Below, one piece after another: positions 1 to 7,888 of a DNA stretch of 64,000 bases. Made by a program: the position numbers and the translations under genes. The first letter of the stretch is position 1. Each line of letters begins with the position of its first letter. This DNA comes from Rariloculus sp963665575 (GTDB lineage: Bacteria; Pseudomonadota; Gammaproteobacteria; Steroidobacterales; Rariloculaceae). The DNA is taken from the NCBI GenBank assembly GCA_963665575.2, contig CAXXDW010000004.1, positions 62,001 through 126,000 on the forward strand, read 5' to 3'. The notes beneath the pieces were generated by a model. The model saw only the letters and a list, made by a program, of their open reading frames with translations. It was not told where the DNA came from and did no database searches.

Positions 1-854
1 ATCGCAGCCGTATAGTGCTGTTTTCCAAGGTCATATTGCGTGACTTGAGCCAGGGAGCTGATCATCCGGAACACGAGCTGCTCGGCAGACATCTCCATGC
101 TGAAAATCGCCGTCGGCACCTTTTTCTTGATCGCCGCGTTCTGGGCGATGTTGACCGCAAGCGCCGTCTTGCCCATTGACGGCCGGCCCGCGATGACAAT
201 GAATTCGCCGCCGTTGAGCCCCCCTGTTTTTCGATCGAGATCCGCAAAACCGGTCGCAATGCCCGTGATTCCGTCATCGGCGTGCGACAGGGTATCGATG
301 AGGTCGATCGCGTCCGGCAGGATCTCCCTGACAGGGCGGAAGTCCTTCCCGGCGTGCTGGCCGCGATCGGCAACCTCGAACACACGTTGCTCCGCAATGT
401 CAACGAGATCGCTGGCGCTGCGGCCTTCGCTGTCGTGGACGCTGGTTGCGATCGCGCCGCCGATCTCGACCAGTTGGCGGAGCATCGAGTTCTCGCGCAC
501 GATCTCGGCGTACGCGCGTATGTTCGTGGCGCTCGGCGTCGCCTCGACGAGTTCCGCGAGGTAATCGAGCCCCCCGGCGGCGCCCAGTTCGTTCTGGCGT
601 TCGAGTTGCTGGCCGACGGTGACCGCGTCGGGAGGCTGATTGTCGTCAATCAGCCGCGCCAGCGTCCTGAAGATGAGTCGGTGATCGGCGCGGTAGAAGT
701 CGTCGGCGGCGACTACGTCTGCGACCCGGTCCCAGGCTTTGCGATCGAGCATGATCCCGCCAAGCAGGGACTGTTCGGCCTCGACGGAATGCGGCGGCTT
801 GCGTAGTCCGACCGCATTGCGGGAGATGTCCGTCGTCGAGGCAACTTCCGCCAT
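1..854 (-). CDS. dnaB: Replicative DNA helicase DnaB, N-terminal part (cut by window edge)
   Basis: Hexameric replicative helicase that unwinds DNA at the fork. The ATG lies at 854-852 and the frame stays open to base 1, giving about 284 residues, so the C-terminal part of the RecA-like domain is missing only because the window ends. After a short lead, the N-terminal helical domain (PPHSVEAEQSLLGGIM) is visible, then the linker, then the ATPase core with the Walker A motif GRPSMGKTAL near bases 150-180. It is the last gene of the rpsF-rpsR-rplI block on this strand, a common bacterial order. The motifs leave no real alternative. Confidence 0.95.
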   Translation of the reverse strand, partial: MAEVASTTDISRNAVGLRKPPHSVEAEQSLLGGIMLDRKAWDRVADVVAADDFYRADHRLIFRTLARLIDDNQPPDAVTVGQQLERQNELGAAGGLDYLAELVEATPSATNIRAYAEIVRENSMLRQLVEIGGAIATSVHDSEGRSASDLVDIAEQRVFEVADRGQHAGKDFRPVREILPDAIDLIDTLSHADDGITGIATGFADLDRKTGGLNGGEFIVIAGRPSMGKTALAVNIAQNAAIKKKVPTAIFSMEMSAEQLVFRMISSLAQVTQYDLGKQHYTAA

Positions 855-900
855 TGTTTCTCCGCTATGTGCCGGTGCAGCTTATCACGCGGGGCTCGGC

Positions 901-1560
901 TCAGGCCGTCTCCGCGTCATCGCCGGCAGCCTCCGCGCCAGCAGCCGTTTCGGCATGGTCGGACTGCTGCGAATCAGTGGATTCATCCTCGCCGGCGGCC
1001 GCTTCTTCAGCCCCTGCGGCTTCGCCAGCATCTTCAGCCGCAGCCTCGCCGGCTTCATCGGCCTCGGCCGGCAATGCACCCGCAAGCTCGGCCGCTTGCG
1101 CGGCGTCTTCGGGATCGTTCGACGCGACCACGACCGTCAGGGGAACGTGCACGTCCGCGTGAAGATGCAGCTCGATCACATGCTCGCCGACGACTCGCAG
1201 CGGCCCGTCGGGCAGCCTGACCCGGCTGCGCTCGACCGTCACACCGAGTTCCTCGCAAGCGGCGACGATGTCGATCGAGCCGACCGAACCAAAGAGCTTG
1301 CCTTCGGCGCCGACGCGGGCCTCGATCCGAATGACGTGGCCCTCCAGTTTCTCCGCCTGCTCGCTGGCAGCCGCGACCTCGGCATCGGCCTTCGCTTCGA
1401 GTTCGGCCCGCATCGCCTCGAATCTGACGATGTTCTCTGGCGTCGCGACCGCCGCCTTTCCTTGAGGAATCAGATAGTTACGTGCGTAACCCGGCTTGAC
1501 ATGGACACGTTCGCCGATGCGCCCGACATTGTCTATCGTCTCCAGCAGAAAGATTTCCAT
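901..1560 (-). CDS. rplI: 50S ribosomal protein L9 with a long acidic C-terminal tail
   Basis: Large-subunit protein bL9. The ATG at 1560 gives MEIFLLETIDNVGRIGERV, the conserved L9 N-domain with the signature GYARNYLIPQGKA at residues 24-36. A linker helix (50-75) and the C-domain (76-148) follow. The family is usually about 150 residues; this one has 219. The extra 70 residues are almost all Ala, Glu, Asp and Gly and are probably disordered. It lies between the DUF2232-like gene and dnaB on the same strand and is probably co-transcribed with rpsF. The start is fixed by homology, although the frame is open further upstream. Confidence 0.96.
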   Translation of the reverse strand: MEIFLLETIDNVGRIGERVHVKPGYARNYLIPQGKAAVATPENIVRFEAMRAELEAKADAEVAAASEQAEKLEGHVIRIEARVGAEGKLFGSVGSIDIVAACEELGVTVERSRVRLPDGPLRVVGEHVIELHLHADVHVPLTVVVASNDPEDAAQAAELAGALPAEADEAGEAAAEDAGEAAGAEEAAAGEDESTDSQQSDHAETAAGAEAAGDDAETA

Positions 1561-1577
1561 GGCTCGTTTCCTCCCAG

Positions 1578-2453
1578 TCACTGCGGTGCGCCGAGCGGTG
1601 CACGCAAGTCGAATATATTGTCCACTAAACCGGTGGCACTCAAGCCGAAAACACCGAGCGGAGTTAACGGCGGAACCAGCAGCACGTACGCCGCGCTCGT
1701 TACAAGCGGATGCCACTTGCGCGCATGCGCCCAAGCATGCACGACAGCAAGACCTTGAAAAAGGAAGCAGAACACGATCAGCGGCGACAGATTCTGAACT
1801 GCAGTCAGCGCAGGAATCAGTCCGAGCACGAGCAGCACCATCGACGTAATGCCGAGGACACGCCCGAGCCTGAGCGCGCGAAACGCGGTGCCGAAACCGG
1901 CAATGTCGCGCACGAGCGTGATCCACCAGTACCCCAGCAACAATGCACCGATCACCTGCAGGAGCACCGCGGCCATGAGCACGTTGAACAGCATCGGCGC
2001 GCCGGCGGCGAGTGCCGTGAGTTCCTGTTGGCTCGCGCCGCTCTCGCGAAACACCTCCACCAGTCGCTCGATTACCGGCCCCAGGACGACGTTGGGATCA
2101 GGCCCGACGGTGCTCGCGACGAGCGCGGCCACAACGCAGAACGACACAGTGCCCTGAAACGCGAGTCCCAGGCTTCCGGACCAGCGCAGCAAGGCGCCCA
2201 TCCCAACACCGGCGAACATCGCCACGGCGGCGAGCAGCACGAGGTCGGTAAGTGCATCGTCGATGACAAAAGCGATGATCGAAACGCCCAACATGCCGGC
2301 GGCAGCGCTCACGCTGCCCGCGAGCGGTCCTCGGCGGGCGGTCTCGAGAATCAGCAGCGCCGTCGCCACGAACGGAAACACGGGCGTTGCGATGACCGCA
2401 AAAGCGACGAGCAGATAGCGCCGCGCCAGCAGCCGTCCGATCAGTGCCTTCAT
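1578..2453 (-). CDS. DUF2232/YybS-like integral membrane protein
   Basis: A hydrophobic protein of 291 residues with about eight predicted membrane segments; examples are YLLVAFAVIATPVFPFVATAL near the start and the stretch around VFCFLFQGLAVVHAW near the end. Proteins of this kind commonly sit between rpsR and rplI in Gammaproteobacteria and are annotated DUF2232/YybS-like; the biochemical role is not established. The frame extends upstream to 2651 but there overlaps rpsR out of frame, so the ATG at 2453 (MKALIGRLLARRYLLV) is preferred. It is probably part of the ribosomal-protein operon, with 17 bp to rplI. Confidence 0.8.
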   Translation of the reverse strand: MKALIGRLLARRYLLVAFAVIATPVFPFVATALLILETARRGPLAGSVSAAAGMLGVSIIAFVIDDALTDLVLLAAVAMFAGVGMGALLRWSGSLGLAFQGTVSFCVVAALVASTVGPDPNVVLGPVIERLVEVFRESGASQQELTALAAGAPMLFNVLMAAVLLQVIGALLLGYWWITLVRDIAGFGTAFRALRLGRVLGITSMVLLVLGLIPALTAVQNLSPLIVFCFLFQGLAVVHAWAHARKWHPLVTSAAYVLLVPPLTPLGVFGLSATGLVDNIFDLRAPLGAPQ

Positions 2454-2520
2454 GACCCGCGCCGTGTCATTGCGAACGCCGGCGTAACGCGGGCCATGCG
2501 CGTACGCGGCAACCGCCAGT

Positions 2521-2745
2521 TCAGTGATGATCCGTGTAGGGCAACAGCGCCAGAAATCGCGCGCGCTTGATCGCGGTTGCGAGCTGGCGTTGATACGGCG
2601 CTCTCGTGCCCGTGATCCGGCTCGGAACGATCTTGCCCGTTTCGGTGACATGCTGCTTGAGCGTCGCCAGATCCTTGTAGTCGATCTCCTCGACGCCCTC
2701 CGCGGTGAACCTGCAGAACTTCTTCCGGCGGTAGTACCTGGCCAT
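2521..2745 (-). CDS. rpsR: 30S ribosomal protein S18
   Basis: Small-subunit protein bS18, 74 residues, a normal length. It binds 16S rRNA as a heterodimer with S6. The signature MARYYRRKKFCRF at the N-terminus and the core IDYKDLATLKQHVTETGKI and PSRITGT are clear. It starts 2 bp after the rpsF stop codon, so the two are certainly co-transcribed and probably translationally coupled. Confidence 0.98.
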   Translation of the reverse strand: MARYYRRKKFCRFTAEGVEEIDYKDLATLKQHVTETGKIVPSRITGTRAPYQRQLATAIKRARFLALLPYTDHH

Positions 2746-2747
2746 GC

Positions 2748-3869
2748 TCAGCTCTCCTTCGTTGCGGAATCGTCCGCACTCTCAGCGGAGTCGTCAGCGG
2801 CGCTTTCGTCGCTGGACGCTTCGGCATCAGCCGCTGCCGCAGATTTCGTTGAGGATTTCTTGCGCGTAGTGGTCTTTTTGGCTCGCTTGCTTGCCGCGGG
2901 CTTCGCTTCGGCCGCAGCATCGTCGCCAGCCGCTGCGGAGTCCTCGGCGTCAGCAGCTTGCGCTTCATCGGACGCTGCTGCTTCAGGCGCGGACTCCGGT
3001 TCCTGCGCCGGCGCCTCGTCGGGGTCACCTTTGCTCTCGGGTTCCGCTTTGGCCTCGGGTTTCGTTTCGGGTTTGGGTTTGGGTTTGGGTTTGGGTTTGG
3101 GTTTGGGTTTGGGTTTGGGTTTCGCTTTCGCCTTCGGTTTGGGCTTGGGCTCTGCCTTGGCTGTTGCGCCAGCTTTAGCCTTGGCTTCTGTCCTGGCTGC
3201 GGGGTCCGGCTCCGTTTCAGCGTCCGGCTTATCCTCGGGGGCGGACTTGACGTCCCCGTCCGCAGTGGCTTCCTCGACCGGCTTGGGTTTGGTCTTGGGT
3301 TTGGGCTTGGCCTTGGCGTCCGGCTTGGCCTTGGCGTCCGGTTTCTCCCTGGAATCCGGCTTTGCCTCGACATCGTCCTTCGCCTCGGGCTTCGCTTTAG
3401 CCTCGGATTCCGCTTTGGCCTCGGATTCCGCTTTGGCTTCGGACTCCGCCTTGGCCGCGGGAGCCGACCTCGCCTCGCGGGCAGCCTTGGCGTCGGCGCG
3501 AGAACGGCGCTCTCGATCGGAAGACTGAGCTTCCCTCGCCTTTTCTTCCGCGTAGGCCTGGGCCATGACCGAGGGTTCGCTGACCGCCTTGTCACGCCGA
3601 ATGACGAGATGACGCAAAACCGCGTCGCTGAAACGGAACGCACCGACAAGTTCATCGAGCGCCGGCTGGTCGCACTCGACGTTAAACAGCGCATAGTGCG
3701 CCTTGTGAACCTTGGAGATCGAGTGAGCGAGCTGCCTGCGACCCCAATCCTCTTCGCGGTGGACGGTTCCGCCGGCCCCCTCGATCATGCCGCGGTAGCG
3801 CTGCATCATCGCGGGCACCTGCTCGCTCTGATCAGGATGGACCAGGAACACGACTTCGTAGTGTCGCAT
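2748..3869 (-). CDS. rpsF: 30S ribosomal protein S6 with a ~270-residue low-complexity C-terminal extension
   Basis: bS6 pairs with S18 on the platform of the small subunit. The ATG at 3869 has an AGGGAG Shine-Dalgarno just upstream, while an earlier in-frame start at 3914 lacks one. Residues 1-95 are a normal S6 fold (MRHYEVVFLVHPDQSEQVP; LRHLVIRRDKAV). S6 is usually 95-140 residues, but this protein has 373: after residue 105 comes a long tail rich in Lys, Pro, Ala and Glu, including (Lys-Pro)n runs encoded by a perfect GGGTTT microsatellite at 3069-3122, ending in an acidic and then Ser/Asp-rich segment. The tail keeps the reading frame throughout and rpsR follows immediately, so it appears to be translated rather than a frameshift artefact. 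Confidence 0.95.
   Translation of the reverse strand: MRHYEVVFLVHPDQSEQVPAMMQRYRGMIEGAGGTVHREEDWGRRQLAHSISKVHKAHYALFNVECDQPALDELVGAFRFSDAVLRHLVIRRDKAVSEPSVMAQAYAEEKAREAQSSDRERRSRADAKAAREARSAPAAKAESEAKAESEAKAESEAKAKPEAKDDVEAKPDSREKPDAKAKPDAKAKPKPKTKPKPVEEATADGDVKSAPEDKPDAETEPDPAARTEAKAKAGATAKAEPKPKPKAKAKPKPKPKPKPKPKPKPKPETKPEAKAEPESKGDPDEAPAQEPESAPEAAASDEAQAADAEDSAAAGDDAAAEAKPAASKRAKKTTTRKKSSTKSAAAADAEASSDESAADDSAESADDSATKES
3069..3122 (+). repeat. Perfect (GGGTTT)9 microsatellite inside rpsF
   Basis: Nine uninterrupted copies of GGGTTT on the plus strand. On the coding (minus) strand this is AAACCC repeated, so each unit encodes Lys-Pro and slippage by one unit would preserve the frame. The plus strand has nine GGG runs separated by TTT loops, which meets the usual sequence rule for an intramolecular G-quadruplex. 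Less perfect units of the same composition continue on both sides (about 3120-3160 and 3280-3320). Confidence 0.97.
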
Positions 3870-3890
3870 CGGGACTCCCTTCGGTTTAAA

Positions 3891-3912
3891 GCCTCCCGTC
3901 CGGCGGTGAGGC
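3891..3912 (-). promoter_or_regulatory. Candidate S6:S18 autoregulatory leader hairpin of rpsF
   Basis: In the rpsF leader, 22 nt before the start codon, GCCTC (3912-3908) can pair with GAGGC (3895-3891), enclosing ACCGCCGGACGG. Many bacteria have a leader RNA with a CCG-containing motif that is bound by the S6:S18 dimer. The position and the CCG element fit, but I compared this from memory and have not aligned it to a covariance model. Confidence 0.35.
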
Positions 3913-3958
3913 AAGGAGTTGACAGTTTTTTCGGGCTCAGTGAGCCACAGGGCGCGAA

Positions 3959-3987
3959 ATGCTACGCGACCGCCGTCGGAAGCTCAA
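3959..3987 (-). promoter_or_regulatory. Candidate sigma-70 promoter of the rpsF operon
   Basis: Reading the minus strand, TTGAGC (3987-3982) is separated by exactly 17 nt from TAGCAT (3964-3959), a fair match to -35 and -10 boxes. The predicted transcript would start near 3952, giving a leader of about 80 nt that contains the hairpin at 3891-3912. The neighbouring rlmB gene ends at 4087 on the same strand, so the ribosomal-protein operon needs its own promoter here. Confidence 0.5.
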
Positions 3988-4086
3988 GCGGCCGTTGCGC
4001 GGCGCACCGGCTACGCACTGTCAATCGGCCTGTGGAGCTTTGGCTGCAGGATCGAGACAACAAACGCCCTGATGGGGGCGACGTCA

Positions 4087-4845
4087 CTACGAAGGATCGA
4101 ACGGGCAATGCCGTAACACTTCGTAGAGCACGACGCCGCACGCGACCGATACGTTCAGGCTCGCAACGACGCCACACATCGGAATCGCAACAAGATCGTC
4201 GCAGCATTCCCGCGTCAGGCGTCGAAGACCTTGTCCTTCGCCCCCGATGACGACCGCGAGGGGCGTTCGCCATTGATATTCGTAGAGCGACTGCTGCGCG
4301 GAGCCATCGGCGCCGACCGTCCAGACCCCGGCTTCCTTGAGCCAGGCGAGCGTTCGCGCAAGATTCGGGGCACGAAATACCGGGATGGTCTCCGCAGCAC
4401 CCGTCGCGGCTTTCCGTGCGGCCGGTGTCAACCCGCTAGCGCGTGACCTCGGAACGATGACGGCATCGATACCCGACGCGTCGGCCGTGCGCAGACAGGC
4501 ACCGAGATTGCGCGGGTCCTCGACGCGGTCGAGCGCGAGCAGCCTGAGCGACCGGCCGCGTTCGACAACGAGTGTCTCAAGCTCACGCACGGTAAATTCC
4601 CGCGCCGCCTGAACTTCGATGACGACGCCCTGATGGCTGCCGTTGCCGGTTTTCAGGTCCAGCACCGACCGGCTTGCATGCTTGACCTCGACGCCTTGCG
4701 CTTCCAGCAACGCCGCGATGCCGGCGAGCCTCTCCCCCGCAGCGCGCTCCTGCAGCCAGGCCGCGACGACAGCCTCGGGCCGCCGGTCGAGGACGGTTTT
4801 CACGGCGTGGATGCCGTAGACGAGCCGTTCCTTCGAATCACTCAC
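4087..4845 (-). CDS. rlmB: 23S rRNA (guanosine-2251-2'-O)-methyltransferase RlmB
   Basis: A SpoU/TrmH-type SPOUT methyltransferase that uses S-adenosylmethionine to methylate a 23S rRNA guanosine. The start is taken as GTG at 4845, which has GGGAGG 9-10 nt upstream and gives 252 residues, the usual length; it overlaps the end of rnr by 8 bp. The N-terminal L30e-like domain begins ERLVYGIHAVKTVLDRRPEAV. SPOUT motifs are DRVEDPRNLGACLRTADASG, VVIGGEGQGLRR and IPMCGVVASLNVSVACG. The frame is open upstream to 4929 but that part lies inside rnr. Confidence 0.95.
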   Translation of the reverse strand: MSDSKERLVYGIHAVKTVLDRRPEAVVAAWLQERAAGERLAGIAALLEAQGVEVKHASRSVLDLKTGNGSHQGVVIEVQAAREFTVRELETLVVERGRSLRLLALDRVEDPRNLGACLRTADASGIDAVIVPRSRASGLTPAARKAATGAAETIPVFRAPNLARTLAWLKEAGVWTVGADGSAQQSLYEYQWRTPLAVVIGGEGQGLRRLTRECCDDLVAIPMCGVVASLNVSVACGVVLYEVLRHCPFDPS

Positions 4846-6679
4846 GCCTGCGCCGCCTCCCGCGTTCGGAACGCTTCGCGCGCCCGCTCGACTCGATCGG
4901 TACGAAGTCGATCTTGCGTTCCTCGACATTGACGGCGGCGAGCCGGACCTCGAGCGAATCGGCCAGGCGGTAACGGGCGCCGCCGCGTTCGCCTTCGAGC
5001 ATCATCCCTGACGCATGGCGGCGATAGTAGTCGCCCGGCAGCGTGCTGGCGTGCACGAGTCCGTCCACCTGAAGCTCCGGCACGCGCACGAAGAGGCCAA
5101 AAGGCACGACAGCGGTGACGACGACGTCGAACGGATCGCCGACCCTGTTCTTCATGTAGGCGCACTTGAGCTGTTCCTCGACATCCCATACGGCCTCGTC
5201 GGCGCGCCGTTCGGCCCGTGAACAATGCTCTCCCAGGCGTTCCATATCGGTCAGCGAGTACGGATAGCCGCTATGCCCGCCGGGCTTCGACGACTGCCTG
5301 AGCGACCACTTGAGGGCCCTGTGGACGAGCAGGTCGGGATACCGGCGAATCGGTGAAGTGAAGTGTGCGTAGGCGCCGAGGGCAAGCCCGAAGTGACCGA
5401 GGTTTCGCGGTTGATAGCGCGCCTGGTTCATCGAACGCAGGACCATCGATTCGACGAGTTCCGCTTCGGGCTTGCCCGCGAGGCTTGCGACCAGGCGGCT
5501 GAACTGCCGCGGCTCGGGCTTGCCCTGCGGCAGCGCATCAAGACGCAGCATCCGCAGCACCGCCGAGATTTCCTCGATGCGTTCGGGGTCCGGTTCCTGA
5601 TGGACCCGGTACAGGCCAGGCAGACGGGAACGGCGAATCTGCTTCGCCGCTTCGACATTCGCGGCGATCATGCACTCTTCGATAAGCCTGTGCGTGAGCA
5701 GGCGCTCCGTCGGGCGCAGATTCTTGACCTTGCCGCTGGTGTCGAGCTCGATCACGGTTTGCGGCAAGTCGAAGTCGATCGCACCGCGCTGCCGACGGGC
5801 TTCTTCCAGCGCCCGATAGACTGCGCGCAGGTGCTTGAGCCCGGGTATGAGCTTCGCGTGCTCTCCCTGCTTCCCCTTGCCGTCCAGCAGCGCTGTGCTC
5901 TGGGTATAGGTCAGGCGCGCCGCCGAACGCATTACGGCCTCGAAAAAGCGCGACCGGGCGACCCGGCCACTCTGGGAAACCGCCATCTCGCAGGCAACGC
6001 ACAGGCGATCGACGCCGGGATTGAGCGAGCACAGGCCGTTCGACAGCGATTCGGGCAGCATCGGCACCACCCGATCGGGGAAGTAGACGGAAGTGCCGCG
6101 CGCACGCGCTTCGGAGTCGAGCGCGGACCCCGTCTCGACGTAGTGGCTCACGTCCGCAATCGCAACGACGAGGCGCCAGCCCGTGCCTTGTGGCTCGCAA
6201 TAGACCGCATCGTCAAAGTCCCGTGCGTCGGCGCCGTCGATCGTGACGAGATCGAGATTGCGCAGGTCTTCACGCCCCACTATCCCCTTTCGACCGACGG
6301 AACGCGGTAGCTTTGCGGCCGCCTTGGCGACGGGTCCCGGCCACTCGTCGGAAATGCCGTGCGCCTTGATCGCGGCATCCGTTTCCGCGCCGGGCCGCAC
6401 GCCTGTGACCACGCCCGTAACGAGATCCACGCGACCGGACACGGCGTATTCGAAGGCGCGGTTTCGAGTCAACTGACCGTCGCGCACCATGGCCTTCAGG
6501 CGCTGCTCGAGCGCGCGAAGTTGCTGAGCTTCGTGGATGTCGACCGCGGCGCCAAGCGACTCGAGTTTCAGGGGTGCATCGGCTGCGGCAACGACCTCGA
6601 GAATCCGGTCGCGTCTCGGGATGCGGTGGGCGTAGCGGCGCTCGCGCGAGCGCGCGCCGTACCGGGAGCGTGAGGCCAT
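4838..6679 (-). CDS. rnr: Ribonuclease R, lacking the two cold-shock domains
   Basis: A 3'-5' exoribonuclease of the RNase II/R family that degrades structured RNA. The N-terminal winged-helix region (HRIPRRDRILEVVAAA) is followed after residue 115 directly by the catalytic RNB domain (VTIDGADARDFDDAVYCE, with the metal-binding aspartates; GTSVYFPDRVVPMLPE; YAHFTSPIRRYPDLLVHRA). An S1 domain (VVVTAVVPFGLFVRVPE) and a short basic tail close the protein. It has 613 residues, whereas RNase R is usually 720-820. The missing part is the CSD1-CSD2 segment: VTGVVTG runs straight into the helix before the RNB domain. The frame is intact. It lies upstream of and overlaps rlmB, as in many Gammaproteobacteria. 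Confidence 0.93.
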   Translation of the reverse strand: MASRSRYGARSRERRYAHRIPRRDRILEVVAAADAPLKLESLGAAVDIHEAQQLRALEQRLKAMVRDGQLTRNRAFEYAVSGRVDLVTGVVTGVRPGAETDAAIKAHGISDEWPGPVAKAAAKLPRSVGRKGIVGREDLRNLDLVTIDGADARDFDDAVYCEPQGTGWRLVVAIADVSHYVETGSALDSEARARGTSVYFPDRVVPMLPESLSNGLCSLNPGVDRLCVACEMAVSQSGRVARSRFFEAVMRSAARLTYTQSTALLDGKGKQGEHAKLIPGLKHLRAVYRALEEARRQRGAIDFDLPQTVIELDTSGKVKNLRPTERLLTHRLIEECMIAANVEAAKQIRRSRLPGLYRVHQEPDPERIEEISAVLRMLRLDALPQGKPEPRQFSRLVASLAGKPEAELVESMVLRSMNQARYQPRNLGHFGLALGAYAHFTSPIRRYPDLLVHRALKWSLRQSSKPGGHSGYPYSLTDMERLGEHCSRAERRADEAVWDVEEQLKCAYMKNRVGDPFDVVVTAVVPFGLFVRVPELQVDGLVHASTLPGDYYRRHASGMMLEGERGGARYRLADSLEVRLAAVNVEERKIDFVPIESSGRAKRSERGRRRRRE

Positions 6680-6780
6680 CAGCTACCGCCTTGACGCTTC
6701 AACGGCTTGATGCCCCTTCCAACAGCCGAACGCGATCAGTCCCGAATCGCGACATGCAACGCCGCGTGAACTCGATCTTC

Positions 6781-7788
6781 TCAGTCCGCTTCTGCCGCCC
6801 CTGCTTCGGCTGCCCCTTCTTCGGCAGCCGCGGCTTCCTCGGCGCGCGCCGCGCTCAGGATGTTCGCGAGCGCGAAATTGCCTTCGTGGCACTCGTACGG
6901 CAGAACACGGTAGCCAGGCTGGTTGGTCAGCGGCAGCGCGATGGTGAACGGCGCGGTGTATAGGCCCGGGTCGTTGACGGTGACCTCATAGTCGATCCGA
7001 TGCTCGGCGACGCGAGTGAAGCGCTCCGTCAGCGTGATCGCCGGCGTCGTCGGCAATCCGCCGCCGTTGAGCCCGATCCCGGTCTCGCCGCGGAAGTTTG
7101 TCGTCTCCACGACCAGCGTGTCGCCGTCCCAGCGGCCGACCGGGTCGCCCATGAAACTGCGGATGGCGTCGTCCACGTGCGGACGTCCGTCCAGATGGAC
7201 GATGCGTGCCTCGTGCACCATCTCGTGATTGATCACGACGGCATCCGGTGTCTGAAAAATCCTGAGACCGTTGCCGTAGATGACCGGCAATACCGAACCG
7301 ACGACGCCCCGGGTGATGCAGCGGTCGTAGAGCCTGAGATCGAGCCAGGTCGCCGGCGGCGGAGCCTCACCGCGCGCGGGCCTTGAGGCACTGACGGCTT
7401 CGCCTTCGGCGGTCAGCGGGGGAAAGCGGCCATTGGGTGGATCGACAATGAGCGATGTCTGCCGGTAGCTGCGGACGCCGCGCTCGGAGAGAAACGGCGT
7501 GCCGCCCTCGTCGAGCCGCGAAACCTCCGCGTCGTTGCGTTCCTGACGCTCCGCGAACTCTTCGTCCGTGAGGTAGAGCCGATCGCCGAACTCCTCCGGA
7601 CGCTGCAACGGTACGCCGCGCATGTCGTCACTCGAAAAGACGCCCGTGAGGTCCGGATGCCCCCATGGCGTGCGTGGCACGGTCCAGTTCGGGTCGATGT
7701 CCTCGTCCTGGGCGAACGCCGTGCCCGGACCATGGACGAAGGCCAATGCGAGCAGGCCTGCGGCGAGAGTAGCGAATGCCCGATTCAT
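6781..7788 (-). CDS. Secreted protein of unknown function (paralogue family of this window)
   Basis: 335 residues from the ATG at 7788; the frame is open to 7851 but the signal peptide MNRAFATLAAGLLALAFVHG...AFA fixes this start. The mature part contains PRTPWGHPDLTGVFSSDD, VGRWDGDTLVVETTNF and IDYEVTVNDPGLYTAPFTI, motifs shared with the genes at 7889, 16507, 21357 and 23150. The family is unknown to me by function; I infer a periplasmic or outer-membrane-associated beta-rich protein. The C-terminus is an Ala/Glu-rich tail. It is divergent from the paralogue at 7889, with 100 bp between the starts. Confidence 0.75.
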   Translation of the reverse strand: MNRAFATLAAGLLALAFVHGPGTAFAQDEDIDPNWTVPRTPWGHPDLTGVFSSDDMRGVPLQRPEEFGDRLYLTDEEFAERQERNDAEVSRLDEGGTPFLSERGVRSYRQTSLIVDPPNGRFPPLTAEGEAVSASRPARGEAPPPATWLDLRLYDRCITRGVVGSVLPVIYGNGLRIFQTPDAVVINHEMVHEARIVHLDGRPHVDDAIRSFMGDPVGRWDGDTLVVETTNFRGETGIGLNGGGLPTTPAITLTERFTRVAEHRIDYEVTVNDPGLYTAPFTIALPLTNQPGYRVLPYECHEGNFALANILSAARAEEAAAAEEGAAEAGAAEAD

Positions 7789-7888
7789 CGTGGGTCCCCC
7801 GAGGGATTGTATGCGCACAGAGTATACGCGTTCAGTTATCATGGCGGACAATCAGACAATCCAGAATCGTGCAGGGAGCTCAATAGCG

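Noticed and set aside
3069..3122. CRISPR-like or telomere-like array
   Set aside because: The 6-bp unit has no spacers and lies in frame inside rpsF; it is a coding microsatellite.
2958..4250. Long Gly/Phe/Leu-rich plus-strand frame opposite rpsF
   Set aside because: It is the mirror of the Lys-Pro and Ala-Glu tail of S6 on the other strand; it has no family resemblance and no ribosome-binding site.
5363..6310. Plus-strand 315-codon frame across rnr
   Set aside because: It lies antisense to clearly conserved RNase R motifs, which explains the open frame in GC-rich DNA.
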